NCBI GenBank assembly: GCA_003116995.1
Contig: BDSL01000003.1
Span: 930,001-994,000 of the forward strand
Reading direction: 5' to 3'
From: Yamagishiella unicocca
Lineage: Eukaryota; Chlorophyta; Chlorophyceae; Chlamydomonadales; Volvocaceae
DNA length: 64,000 nucleotides
This document shows positions 29,740 to 42,348 of this stretch, one piece after another. The translations under genes were made by a program, and so were the position numbers. Every line of letters begins with the position of its first letter. Within the stretch, counting starts at the first letter, position 1. Under the pieces are notes generated by a model. It was not told where the DNA came from, did no database searches, and saw nothing but the letters and a program-made list of their open reading frames with translations.

Positions 29740-32700
29740 ATGCTGTCCCGGTATAAGGAGTGGGTGAAGCGCCACCCGGGCATAGTACAGAATCTCGACT
29801 GGCTCCTACTCCTGACGGTCTGGAACCCCAGTCGAACAAATGGAGGCTTTGAGTTTACTTACGAGGCTTACCACGCGGCCGTGGGTCTGCTTTCGCTCTG
29901 GCATCAAAGCGTCCTCGAGGAGGGGGAGCTGCCAACGCCACGGCCTTCTACATACCTATGGCTTGATGCCATCGAGTATGTGAGTTCGCTCAGGTCCTTA
30001 TCGCGCGTGGATCATAGCCTGCTCTGGCCGCCACCAACATTTCGTCGGTTGTTAGGGTTCCCTTCTCGCAACATCTCTTGGCCTTCATAACAATTTTATG
30101 GCGGTACATGCCGCATGGTCCATAGTTCCGCCTATTCGCCCGTTGGCGCGCCGTCAGACTGACGTGTATCGGCGATGGCACGGTGTGGTTGTGTGGGCAA
30201 TTTCGCGTGGCCCGCCTCGCTCCTGGCCAGGGCCGACCCACATCATACGCCCCGTCTCTGCCCCTCTCGATCTTCCACCCGCTCACCCGCAGGTCGAGAC
30301 GCTTGTCGAGCTGCGCGGCATGCACCTGGAGTCCCTGGGCAAGATGAGCCGCTACGCGCCGCTGATGGTGGTGGAGACCGTCAAGTGAGGCCATAGCAGC
30401 GCAGTAGCTACCAGGAGGATGGGGTGTTTCACTGCCATGCGAAAGCGGGTTTTTGACTGCCAGGAGAACAAGGGAAGGAGAGATGCGGGTGGGACAGGCG
30501 AAGGGGGCAGTGTGGGGGCGCCGCATCATGTGGGCGGCGGCGCTTGGGCAAGCGCGCTTCAACCATACGAGTACGGGCGCTGCGCCTTGCTTGTGCATCA
30601 GGGCCCCAATCCAGTGGCGATTTCGGTGGCGCAATACGGCTTCGCCGGGATTCCCAGTAACGAGCGCTGCGGCAGGTATCACGAGGAGCCGCCGCCTCTG
30701 GTCTCTGCCGCCGTTATGTAGCGCCACCTCTCCGCTGACCCTACTCCGGCCGCTGCTGCCGCCGCTTCTACTACTGCCGCAGGGCTGTGCTCAAGATGGT
30801 GGCCTGGTCGCGCTACTCGGGCCACATGTTCCTGCGCCGCCCCAGCCCGGACGATCTGCACCAGTTTGAGAGCGAGCTGGGCCTGCAGGTGGGCGCCTGC
30901 GGCAGCGGGTCAAGGTTGCGAAGGCGGCGTCTAGCTGCGAGCACATTACTTTTTGTCAAGACGCGGTTAGATATTGTTGGATCGTTTCCCCTCATATGAC
31001 GAATTGGGTTTTTCCATGAACGGGAAAGTGAAGGCCGGCACCATCAGCCATTCGTTCCCTTGTCGGGGCATCTGCCGCAAGGTACACGTGCGCGCTTTTC
31101 CCTCCCTTGACCGCAGGACATCCTGGCCTCCCTGGAGCGGCTGCGCCGCAAATACACGGCCGAGCCGGAGGCAGGCATAGTGGGCACCTCGACATCCGCA
31201 GTAGCAGCAGCAGTTGCACCCACGGCAGCAGCGGCACAGGGAGCCACATGCGCGTCCACCGCCGCACCTGTACCCGCGGCTCATGCTGCGTGCGCTCCGG
31301 CGGCGGCCCAGGTTGCCAGCGTGTCCTGTGCTGGCGGCAGCTGCGGCAGCGGCAGCGGCGGATCGTATGGTCTGTGGGAGTACGTGGAGGAGCAGCTGGG
31401 CTGGGCGCGGGCGCTGATGCCTGGAGGCGGAGGCGCACGTGTCAGGTGGGTGGGATTGGGATTAGCGGTCGACGGAGGCGGCTCTGGGGCTAAGGGCGCC
31501 CTCACTCTGGGTCGAGTAGGGTGGGGTTCTAGGGACGGGTCTAGCCGGTGAAGCTGCTCTTCAGGCGCCTTGGCTACTTGCGCGACATTGTTGCGTCTGC
31601 TGGTGCCTTCGTCCCATCATTTCGTGGATGGACGAATCATTGCGCAACAACAGCGCGACTACAGCGCAAATGTTATGATGGACGAGAGCACAGCCGCGTG
31701 TTCGTTGCGTTGTCACTGACCTATACTCGCCTGTCTGCACTTTTGCAGCACCAGCGGAGGGTTGGAGCACAGGGGAGGGTGCGGACAAGAGGGTGAGGCC
31801 GCAACGCAGCGGCAGGGCCGCTCCTCGTCCGGAGGCGAGTGCAGCATCTCCCCCCACTGCGCCGCCACCACTACCACAACCGCCGCTGGCTGCGGCAACA
31901 ACCACAGCAGCGCACGCAAAGACCCACGGGTCATTAGCGTCACGTGGGACTGGCCCAGCTTGCGGCAGGGCCGCAGCCGCCAGCAGGCTTACAGGGGAGG
32001 CAGCGGCGGCGGAGCTGAAGCCTCGTGCGGCCAGTGGCCCGGGAGCGCGGCGGGGCCTGCAACCTATCGGATGGGCGGCGACGGCGGTGGCGGCTGCGGT
32101 TCGTCCTTGCGCGTACAACAGCAGCTGCTGCAGCAGCAGGAGGCGGCGGAGGACCCGGAATCTCACACGGGGCGCAATCTGCTGTGGCTCGCTGAGCTAC
32201 TGCACATCTGGCGGCCGGTGGTGTACGTCACCCTGCTGAAGAAGTGGGTGGGGGAGCAGCAGTTGGGTGGCTGCTGCGAGGGGTCATGAGTGGTTGGCCT
32301 GTTTTTGCCGCTTTCGGACGGGTGGCGCGCCCAGGTGGTTTCGGAGCTCGTGGGGGCCTAGGTACAGCTCGAACATGTTGACCTGTGCATCAGTTCCAGT
32401 GCGGGGAGGACTGAGCACGTCGGTTTCTAATTACCCGCCCACACTCATAACACCCCGCTTGGGCTGCTCGTCGCCGTTCATTTTTGTCGTGCAGGTACGG
32501 CAGGCGTTCGTGGAGGCCGTGGATGGTCAGCCTGGCGATCGACCTGCTCAGCGGCCACTTCCACAGGCGGGGCCGCCAGCACCTGGCGGAGGCGGCGGCG
32601 CGTGCGGCGGCGAGGGCTGCGGCGGCGGAGGCCGGCGAGCTGGAGTACGTGGCGGAGGGCGGCCAGCAACCGGCGGCGGTGGAGGCCGCGGCGCGAGGTC

Positions 32701-33594
32701 GGGGCGCGCCGCCGCCGCCGCCAGTGCGGGGCGGTGTGGGGACGTCGCTGCTGAGCTTGGCACTGGCCAGGTGCGGGCCTCCTCGGCATCGTCCCGGTCC
32801 TGAACTGACCCCACAGCGCAACCGTGGAATTGCAGCTCCCCCTAACACCCCACGGCTTGCTTCACGTGTCTTCTTGCGAATGCTTGTGACCCACAGGCAA
32901 TCGTAGCGCTGGGGCCCCGGGGGTGATGGCGCGACGGGCGCGGGGGCAGCATGGGAAGTTGGCAGTGGGAGGCAACAGCACCAAGCACGCAGCCGAGCAC
33001 CGTGTGTGCTGTTTCCCCGTTCGTGCCATCAAGCCGCGAGCCGGACCTGCTGACCAGCGTCTCTCCCGGCCCACGCTCCGCACCTGCCCCCTCCCGCAGG
33101 TCGCTGGCCGCCCCGGGCATCACGGTGGGAGAGGAGCGCGAGCTGTACGACAGGCGGCGCAAGCTGGCGCTGTACGCCCTGCGGAGCCCCTTCCTGGAGG
33201 CAACCACTTTGTGAGAGGAGGGCTGAATGGGGGCAGGCGCTCCGTGCGGCATGAGGGACGAGGCGAACGCGTAGAGGGGCGAGGGGTCCTTGTTCGTCAG
33301 GGCCAGGGTCAGTCCGCTTTGGCGCGCTCGGACGCGGGAAGCTTTTCGGGGAGATGCAGGGGGTTGCTGGTTGCTGCATCCGCCTGGCTGGCACCTCTTA
33401 CAACTCGCCCGCCCACTCACCCGGCCCACCACTCACCCCGCCCACCACTCACCGCGCCCTGCCGCAGGTCCTGGCTGTCGGCGCTGCGGGACGCGACGCG
33501 GCGCGTGCCGCTGGTGGGTTTCGGAGCCGACTACCTGTACGGCCTCGTGGACACATTCACAGCCTATTATTCGTACACGAGTGGCAGCAACTGA
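29740..33594 (+). CDS. PEX16: Peroxisomal membrane biogenesis protein PEX16
   Basis: PEX16 is a peroxisomal/ER membrane protein needed to insert other peroxisomal membrane proteins. Eight exons (29740-29979, 30293-30384, 30783-30888, 31117-31445, 31749-32243, 32495-32770, 33100-33210, 33468-33594) join in phase to 591 residues. Family landmarks in order are MLSRYKEWVKRHPGIVQNLD, the WLDAIEYVVETLVELRGMHL region, RNLLWLAELLHIWRPVVYVT, LLKKYGRRSWRPWMVSLAID, ERELYDRRRKLALYALRSPF and the C-terminal LVGFGADYLYGLVDTFTAYY. The start is the ATG at 29740. It is much longer than animal or plant PEX16 (about 340-370 residues) because exons 4 and 5 encode about 210 residues of Ala/Gly/Ser/Gln-rich linker, and exon 6 adds another Ala/Gly-rich insert. 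Confidence 0.95.
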
Positions 33595-35003
33595 TCCCGC
33601 TGCTGGCAGCTGAGCCGCGCCGGGCCACGTGGATACGGAAAAGTACTACATACCGTACGACGGAGCCCGAGGCGGCCAATATTACTGGCTTGTGACCGCA
33701 TGCGGCGACGTGTTTAGGCCCCGCGTGTGCGCTTGAGGTTGTGTGTGCGTACTGCTGGGGACGTGGGCTGGGCTGAGAGGAAATCCGTGGGTCGGCACAC
33801 AGGGGGGGCTCGTGGCCAAGCGGCAGCTGGGGGGCTTGAGGGCAAACCCGAAGGTGGACACTGAAAAGTAGAATCGAATGGGAAGCGTTTAGTACCCTCT
33901 GGTGTGGGGGGGGGCTACGTGTGACAGCATGCCGACGCGTTGGGTGATGGTGATGGGGAGGAGGCGCGCGCGGTGACGGACGAGTGCGGCTCCGCGGGTT
34001 CGTGACCGGTGTGACACGGACCGTCCGTATGTATGTGGGCAGGCACTGGGTCGCTGGTTTTGAGCTGCTAGATGACACGCACCGAACCTCCCAATCAGCG
34101 TCCGTCGCGCGTCGTCTGTGGGTACTGGCTGGTGCATGCAGCAGGCGGTGGCAGAAGTGCATTGGTTTACCGCTAAGCCACAAAGGCGTTTGTTTCACCG
34201 GTGGGTTGCCGGGAACAGGGTCTGTCCGGGCCCTGTATACTTGGTGTTGAAGGACGGGCGGTAACGGGCGGAATCTTGAGGGGGCCAGGACTAGTGAAAC
34301 GCAGGAGGCGTAGTCACGTCGTACGCGAGCATTGGCACCCACGCCGAAGGTGTCCGAACGTGATGCGTTGAGCTGCGCAGGCGGGTGGATGCATGTCGTC
34401 ATGATTTGACTTTGTAGGACAGGTCGCAGCTCTGGTTACGCCGCACTGGCTGACGAGGGACGGGCATAACGGCCGGAGGACTGCTTAAACGTTCCGTGGC
34501 TGAGCTGAGCGCCACGGGAGTAGTATTGATTACCATTTTTCTTTGTGCAGCTCGGACAGTGTGTATACTCGTAAAAAGGGGGCCATTGGGCTAGAACCCT
34601 ATGTGTCGTACAGGGCATCGTTTCTTCTTCCTTGTGCACAAAGCTGAGTACTAGCTTGTGTGCCGGTGTAACGGAAAGTGCATGAGCGTACGCGTTGTGG
34701 TCAAGCTAAACCGGACTGTTGACGGACGCCGCAAAAGCAATACGGCATTCCATTGCGACTCGCGAATAAAAGCCAGACGGCAAACTAGAAGCGTTGCAGT
34801 CCAAAGATAAACGTAGGCTTTATCTTTTGCTGTCAGTGATATTTGCTTCACCGCAATTTGGTCACTCACACCTGTTTAAGGCGCGCAACTGCCTTTTGGG
34901 CTGCACCACCCACTTACCAGCTTTCGTCGAGTGTTTTTGTACTAGAACTCAACTCTTGAGCGTTATACTACAACTTCAACTGTTGTAAGGAGAGGGCGCA
35001 AGA
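33595..35003. other. PEX16 3' flank and ABCF2 promoter region
   Basis: A TGTAA signal at 34667 suggests a PEX16 3' UTR of about 1.1 kb. The remaining 330 nt, AT-richer, should hold the promoter and 5' UTR of the ABCF gene. No other gene is convincing. Confidence 0.5.
34667..34671 (+). promoter_or_regulatory. TGTAA polyadenylation signal
   Basis: First clear TGTAA on the plus strand after the PEX16 stop codon. Confidence 0.4.
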
Positions 35004-38000
35004 ATGCCGTCCGCAGCGACCAAGAAGGCCTTGGCCGACAAGAAGAAGTCGGCTGGCGGGAAGATGAGCAAGAGCGCGGTAGGTCAAGTATAATCGTTTG
35101 GGCGTGATTTGGGCGTGCGCCGAAGCGGTAGTTGCGCCCCGACTCCCATCAGCCGCCGGCCTTGGGTAACTCGACGGACGCCGGCGCCGCGCCTGGCGCG
35201 TACTTACAGGCGCCACCCAACTGCCTTCCTCGTTGTGTTATATACCAACATTCGCTAGACTATGAGTAGTTGCAGCGTTCGATAGCTTTTGTTCCTCGAT
35301 TCGGCTGCTGCGGCTAGCAAAGCGGGCCCCGGGCATCTGAGCTTCGCGTGCACTTATATTACACTTAGCTATCGGACTGTATTTTGTCGTGTAGTTGCCT
35401 GCAGACCGCAGTGTTTTGGTAGCCCATCGCCACGCGTAGACTCCAAACGACCAGGGCCTCGGGCCACATCATCAGGCATCGATGCGTGTTATGCATATTG
35501 AATTTTCCATTCTTTATCCATGGAAACCGCCAGTATGGCGACTAGGCTCTCTGTACTCAACGCCTACCCCCAGTCCATGCCCTCAATTGCACCCGACTCC
35601 TTTCATTGCGGACATGGCCAATCCCATTGCCGACGGCTCCATTGCATCATTTCGAGTCGTTGCCGATCTGCAGCTGTGCCCCGGCATTTCGGCGGCCCCA
35701 ACTATCCCTGTCCACGGACCCCGCGTCCCCAACGATGGCCTCACGCCCAGCAGCCCTTTCCCGCTTCACTTCCCGCTACACTTCGACGAGCACTAAGAGC
35801 CTACCCACCACCTCCGCCTTCACCTGCACTACAAATCCTGCTGCCCAAAATTACCGTACGGCCCGCCTGGCGGCTTGATACTCACCGTCTCGCGAAATCG
35901 ACGCTGCGGTGGGCCCTTTGCATCGCTCTCCCACACACCTGCATCCGCCGCCGCCAGTCTGCCAGCCTTCCGCCCGCCCCCACACGCGCCCTCGCCCATC
36001 CGCTCTGCCCCACCCCCTCCATACACCAACTGTCCTGTCCTTGTCGCGTCCACGGTGCTTATGCCACCCCTCTGTCCCCCCCAGAGCGCCGCCAGCATGC
36101 CCCACGCCGACAGCAGCGCCTCGCTTTCCTCCAAGGCGGCGGGGGTGCCTGATGAGGCCTTCTCCTCCCGCACCGTCACTGGCGTGCTGGCCTCGCGCCC
36201 CACCGCCCGGGACATCAAGATCGAGGCCTACTCCATGGGACTCAACGGATGCGAGCTCATCCAGGTGCGGCCGCTATTGACGTCCCGACGTACGACGTAA
36301 GGCCTGCATGACGCATGACGTTCATGGCGGACTCCCTCCGACCTCTCGCCTTTGCCCCCCCCCGCCCCCCTCTGGTCCGGCCCTTACCGCTCTCTCCCCC
36401 CTCCCCGCTGCTCCGCCCCTGGGTGCGATTCCTCGTCAACTCGTCAGGACTGCTCCATCGAGCTGACCATCGGACGCCGCTACGGCCTCATCGGTCAGAA
36501 CGGGAGCGGCAAGTCCAACTTCCTAAAGTGCATCGCCAAGCGGGAGGTGAGTGGGCCGGCGAGGGAGAGTGGGGGGGGGGGATAGGGCGAGTGGGGGCGG
36601 CGAGGGAGAGTGGGGGAGACGGGCGGGCCGGTAGGGAGCCGCTGTGTGGGTTGTTTGGGGACTGCATGCCTGGAGCCTTCGGAGGCGGGCAAGGCAGGGT
36701 GGGAGCCTCTGCAGGTGGGCTGGAGCCGCCCGGACAGGGCAGGTCTCGCATCACGATCGGGACACGAGAGCCAGTCGCACACGGCCAGAAGCGAATGCAG
36801 GCGGAAGGCCCCGGAGCGAAACCCGTCCTTGTGCGAAGAGGAGTGGTCGCAAGCGGGGTCGTGCGGCCCGCTTCCCTTCCGCGCCCGTCGATCAAAACCC
36901 AAACCTCCCCACCTCCCTTCAACGGCCCCCTCCCTCCCCTTTGCGACCCCCCCCCCCCCCGCCCCCCAAGGTTCCCATCCCCGACCACCTGGACATCTAC
37001 CACTTGGATCAGGAGGCGGAGCCCTCGGAGCGCACCGCCCTGCAGGCCGTGATCGACCACATCCAGGTGGGCGGGGGGGGGTTGGCTGAGGGGGAGGAGG
37101 GGGCGGGCGGGGAAGAACACACACGGCGTTGGGCGGTAACTCGGCAACCTGTGTGCAAAGGGAGGGGGCCCCCTGTGTGCAGCTGCAGGGCTGTGGTTCG
37201 TGGCGATGTGGGGTATAGGTGGGGGCTGCGGGAGGGGGGTATGTGTGGGGACTGCGCCCATACCCGGGTGGAGGGGGGGTTCTTCGGTGGGGCGGGCGGT
37301 GTCGCGAATGGCCTGGTATGTAGCAGGGAGAGTGGAGGGGGGTGCAGGAAGGCGAGGGTCGGGCAGGTGGGGGCTGGGGGTGGAACTCGTTGGTGGGTGG
37401 GGCGAGGGAGGGTGTCGAGCGGCGGGCGGACATGGGGGAGGGGGTAGCGGCGGGTGAGGGTTGGAGCAGTTGCTGGAAGTGCGGGGAGCTGACCGTTCTC
37501 GGGCCGTTAGGCCTCCCAGGTGTCGACACTGGGCGGGGCGGGGTCGACGCGCAGGAAGCATTAATGGGTGCTGGTGTCGCGGGCAGCATCATAGTGGGTG
37601 CTGGTGTCGCGGGCAGCAGCAGTAGCAGCATCTTGCCTCCTGGGCTCGCAGGGCGGTGCGGCGGAGCGTCAACATCGCACCCCTCGCAGCGCACCCCTCC
37701 ACCGCCCTGCCCCCCTTAAACCCTGCCTCGCCCCACCCCGCTGCCGGCGTTCCTCCCCCCCCGCCTCCAGGCCGAGCTCACGCGGCTTCACGCCCTGGAG
37801 GAGGAGATCATGAGCACCACGGGGCCGGAGGACGAGCGGCTGGAGGCCATCTACGACCGCATCGACGAGCTGGACCCCGCGACGTTCGAGAGCCGCGCGG
37901 CGGAGCTGCTTCACGGCCTGGGCTTCTCGCCCGCCTTCCAGCAGCGCAAGACCAGGGACCTGTCGGGTGAGGAGGGAGGGGGAGGCGGGTGAGGGGGGAG

Positions 38001-41000
38001 GCCGGGGAGAGGGCGGAGGAGGGCAGGGTGGGGAGGAGCCGTGGGCGGGGTGGGGTTGTGGATTTGGGCAGGGGGGGGGTGGGGAGGCGGTTTGCTGTTC
38101 GCGTGTGAGCGCGTGGGCCAGCGAGAGCGCCCGGGGGGACACGCAGATGTACGGGGATACACGGTTGCCGTACAGAGGCTGCAATCTAGCGGCCACTAAG
38201 GTCCTAATGGGGCGTGTAACTGGCCGTATGGTTTCTCGGGGTTGGGGGTTGGAGGGGGCTCCGAAACCTGGGCGGTGCGTTGGTGGAGGTCATTAGCCAC
38301 CTGCTGTCTCCAAGGGACGATTGCCGTACGGCAGGGAGGATCCAGAAGCCCTGGGGCTGATGCCAGGCAACGCGGGGTTGAGGGAGTCGAGAGGGAAGGG
38401 TGGGGCTTTAGGCGCCCACAGCCCTGGCCGCCACCGGGCTGTGCGATTCTGCGTATGACCGCATTTCAACATTGCACAACGTAACAACGCACTAACTGAA
38501 AAACGAATAACCGCAACTCGCAGGTGGTTGGCGTATGCGCGTGGCTCTTGCTCGCGCCCTGTTCGCCGCCCCCACGCTGCTGCTGCTGGACGAGCCCACC
38601 AACCATCTCGACTTGGAGGCCTGCGTGTGGCTGGAGGAGTACCTGAAGAACTACAACAAGTGTCTGGTGGTCATCAGTCACTCGCAGGTGGGGCCGGCCG
38701 CGGGGCGCCGGAGGGCTGTGCGTGGTTGCACCACAGGAATTACAACCGCACAAATGTTGGAGCAGCAATATTGCAGTATTGCTGTAGGCGTCGTGAAACC
38801 AACCCGGATGTCGAGGTGGCGGTTATTTGTTTGTTTTAGGGCTCATGCGGCGGTTGCGAGGGTGCCCTACCGGTGGTGCTGCCGGGCCAGCGGTGAGGCG
38901 GTGAGGCGGGGCGGCAGGGCCTCGCGATCACGACCGCACCTCGAACTGATCCGTCCCCCGCCCTGCCCCTGCCCCCCGCCCTGCCCCTGCCCCTGCGCCC
39001 CCTCCTCCCTTCGCGACAGGACTTCCTCAACGGCGTGTGCACGCACATGATCTGGCTGACGCAGCAAAGGCTAACGTACTACACCGGTGAGGCGGAGGGG
39101 AGGGGCAGCGGGGGGGGGAGATGCGTGTGTGTGTGTGTTTCGTGCCGAGCTGGAGCACCTGCCCGGTACCTGCCTGCGTGCCCCCCCCCTTTTCCTCTTC
39201 CTTAACCCCCAACTGCCAACCCCCAACTCCTCCCAGGTAACTACGACACCTTCATGAAGACGGTTGCCGAGAACGAGGTGGTGCAGATGAAGAAGTACCA
39301 GAAGGAGCAGGAGGACATCAAGCACATCAAGGAGTTCATTGCCAGCTGCGGTGAGCGCAGGGGCGGGGAGGGGGCGAGAAGACCCGGTCGCACCATGCTC
39401 TTGGGGCAGCAGGGGTGTCGAAACGTCGGATGCAGCGAGCACAGACCCCCCTCTTCTGGCCACCTTACCACCTCCCCGTCATGGCTCATACCGTGTCGCG
39501 GCCTCCTCCCGGCTCCCGCACTCGAGGGTGCTGCTTGGCACCGCTCCGTCCAACCACCCCACCCCACCGCGCTCTAAACGGTTTTTTGGGCATCCTCGGG
39601 TCTTCCTCGAACCCCCCCGCGCTCCTGCCCCGCCCCGCCCCACGCGCGCTCCTGCTCTGCCCCCAGGTACCTACGCCAACTTGGTCAAGCAGGCTAAGAG
39701 CAAGCAAAAGATCCTGGACAAGATGGAGGAGGCGGGCCTCACCAAGCCGGTGCAGCGGGAGAGGAACTTCCAGGTGGGTGGGTGGGCGGGAGAGGGAGGT
39801 CTGCGGGGTAGGATTGGGGCCCTGCCAACGGGCCACTGCTTGGGATGCCAGGGGGTGAGAACGCGCGCATCGAGTCCTTTGTGGTGGGGTCGGGGGGGTC
39901 CAGGGAGGGTACCCCGGTTGCCCCCCTCCGCACCGCTCGTGCCGGCCACCCTTTCTGCTTCCCCCTGCGCAGGCCGTACAGCCACTCCCGTCTAACCCTG
40001 CCCTCCCTCCGGTCCCTCCTGCGGCCCCTCCTCCCATCCCCCGGCCCTGCCGCCCTGCAGTTCTCCTTCCCCGAGTGCTCCAAGCTGCCGCCGCCGGTGC
40101 TGCCCTTCATCGGCGTCTCGTTCGCGTACTCGGGCAAGCCGGAGGAGTACCTGTACAAGGTGAGGAGAGGGGGTCGGGTGACGAGGGGAGAGGCGGGCGG
40201 GTGGAACGCTATAGTGCAGGGTTTGGGGGTCTTGAAGGGCGCGAACATGGGTTGTGGGCCCCCAGTATCTAATCACGCAGTCAGGCTGGAGACGGCAATT
40301 ACCCGCAGCGACTGCTTGGGCTAAGGTGTCGTGCCGCTGCTGCTGTCTGCCACGATCTCACGCTGCTCCCTCCCCCACCCCCCACCCCCACCCGGGCCTC
40401 TCCCACGCGCCCCCAGGACCTGGAGTTCGGTATCGACTGCGACTCCCGTGTGGCGCTGGTGGGACCCAACGGAGCGGGTGAGCGCGGGGGCGGGCGGGTA
40501 ATTGGGGGGGGAAGCGGGGAATACAAAACACACCGGCGGAGGCGCCGGCGTGTCCCGACAGCATATGCGGTACGTCAGCACGGCAGCACACTGGTCCTGA
40601 AGCTGTACAGCTCACCTCGCTCCGCCAGTCCCGGCACCCAGCAACCGCCCAGCTCTGGAAGACCTCCTTCCCCCCCGCTTCCCTCCGCTCCCCTGCCCTC
40701 CCCTCCCCCCCAGGCAAGTCCACGCTGCTCAAGCTGATGACGGGCGACCTCAGCCCCAGCGTCGGCACCGTGACCCGCCACCCGCACTTGTCCATCGGCC
40801 GCTACCACCAGCACTCGGTGGACCAGCTGGACGAGGAGAAGACGGTGCTGGACTTCTTCAAGTCCATGTACCCGAACACACGTGAGTCCGCGAACGAGGG
40901 CGGCCGGAGGAGGCAGGAGGGTGGGCGGGGAGGACGTTGGGAAGGTCGGCGGAGCGGGGTGTGGCGGGGCCCACGGGTCGCTTCTTGCCTTCTTGCACTG

Positions 41001-42348
41001 GTGGATGGCCCGGGCCTTGTTTCTGATGTGACCAGTGAGCAGTGCTGGCCCCCTGCTGACGTGTGTTTTGCCCCCCTCCCTCCCCCCCACCGGCGACCCC
41101 GCAGCCACGTTCAAGCGCGAGGAGGACGAGTGGCGCGGGTACGTCGGCCGCTTCGGCATCAGCGGCCGCCTGCAGACCACCAAGATCGGCATGCTGAGCG
41201 AGGGGCAGAAGAGTCGCCTGGTGTTCGCCATGATGTGAGTGCTGGCGGTGGGGCCGGCGGGGGGGAGGGTAACATGAAAGTGGTCGGTGGGAGTGTTTTC
41301 TCGTTGGGAGGAGCCGCGCGACCTGGGCGCCCCTCACACGCTGCTTGGTTGAATACGGAGGGCGATTGTCTCCTTCCGCACTGTTCGTACTGTTATCTTC
41401 CCCCGCTGCCTGATCCGGATCCATCGTCGTGGTGCCGTACAGGTGCATGAAGAACAACAACCTGCTGCTGCTCGACGAGCCCACCAACCATCTCGACATT
41501 GAGGCCATCGACTCGCTGGCTGACGCCATCAAGAGGTGTGCAGTCGGGCGCGCGGGCAGCTGGGGAGGGGGGGGTGGCATAAAAAGCGTTGACGCGACCG
41601 GGGGTGGGACCCGGGGGGTGCCGGCTGTGGGCGCGAGGGGGGCTTGCGGCCGGCATCAGTAGGATGGTGTGTTTGCCATGTCGCAGATGTTGACACGCCG
41701 CGTGTCAGCTTTCCTTCGCCTTGTGCGGTACTGTATCATGTGGTATGTGTCGTGAATATGTTGGAACCACACGGTCATAGAACGAGGTCGCCGCAGTGCC
41801 GTACGTCGCTCGCCTCTTGTGGTTGAGTCGGCGGAGCTGTTCCTGACCCCAACCAACCACCTGGTGCCCGTCCGCATTGCCGTACATGCAGGTACGACGG
41901 CGGCATGGTGTTGGTGAGTCACGACTTCCGTCTCATCGACCAGGTGGCCAAGGAGATCTGGGTGTGCGAGAAGAAGACGGTGGGTGGTGGGAGGAGGGGG
42001 ATGGGAGGGGGATGCTATCCCGTCACTGTGCGGTCCTTGAGACTCCAGCTTGATGTCTTGTACAATTGCCGTACGACTGTACGACCACCGATTGTGGTGC
42101 GACCGCATGTTTGAGCGCCGCCGCCACGGCAAGAGCAGGAGAGGGGCGAGGGATACACTCTTGACGTTTCTGCCCTTGGCTCTCTCGGCCCTCCTGCACA
42201 CTTTGTTTCTGCGTATCGCCTGACGAGCCTCCTGGCCTCCCCTCTGCGCCGTTCCCCCTCCCCCTCTTCTCAGGTGACGGTGTGGAAGGGCGACATCCGT
42301 GACTACAAGGCCCTCCTGGCCAAGAAGATGGGCATCATCAAGAAGTAA
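35004..42348 (+). CDS. ABC-F ATPase, ABCF2/ARB1 (GCN20-type) family
   Basis: A soluble protein with two ATP-binding cassettes and no membrane domain; yeast ARB1 acts in ribosome biogenesis and export. Sixteen exons join in phase to 603 residues: 35004-35078, 36085-36264, 36448-36546, 36971-37066, 37771-37966, 38524-38687, 39020-39086, 39237-39350, 39667-39773, 40061-40159, 40417-40477, 40714-40881, 41105-41234, 41443-41535, 41892-41979, 42274-42348. The Lys-rich N-terminus leads to [20 protein letters not shown], characteristic of this subfamily. Cassette 1 has [24 protein letters not shown] and [15 protein letters not shown]. The linker is Lys/Glu-rich and helical. Cassette 2 has [21 protein letters not shown] and [15 protein letters not shown]. 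Length equals the family norm. Cassette 1 has Asn after the Walker A Lys-Ser where Thr is usual. Confidence 0.97.
36029..36070 (+). repeat. Dispersed intronic repeat, sense copy near an acceptor
   Basis: TGTCCTGTCCTTGTCGCGTC then CACGGTGCTTATGCCACCCC, ending 14 nt before the acceptor of ABCF exon 2. It matches the copies at 50299-50342 and, reversed, 6089-6134. Confidence 0.8.
39571..39618 (+). repeat. Dispersed intronic repeat, sense copy
   Basis: CTCTAAACGGTTTTTTGGGC, then ATCCTCGGGTCTTCCTCGAA and a C tract, about 48 nt before the acceptor of ABCF exon 9 (39667). Confidence 0.75.
41571..41603 (-). repeat. Dispersed intronic repeat, antisense copy near a donor
   Basis: On the plus strand it reads GGGTGGCATAAAAAGCGTTG then ACGCGACC. 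It is antisense to the ABCF gene and begins about 35 nt after the donor at 41536. Confidence 0.75.

Noticed and set aside
35520..36152. A 210-codon plus-strand frame
   Set aside because: It lies inside the first ABCF intron, overlaps the true exon 2 in another frame and includes the dispersed repeat.
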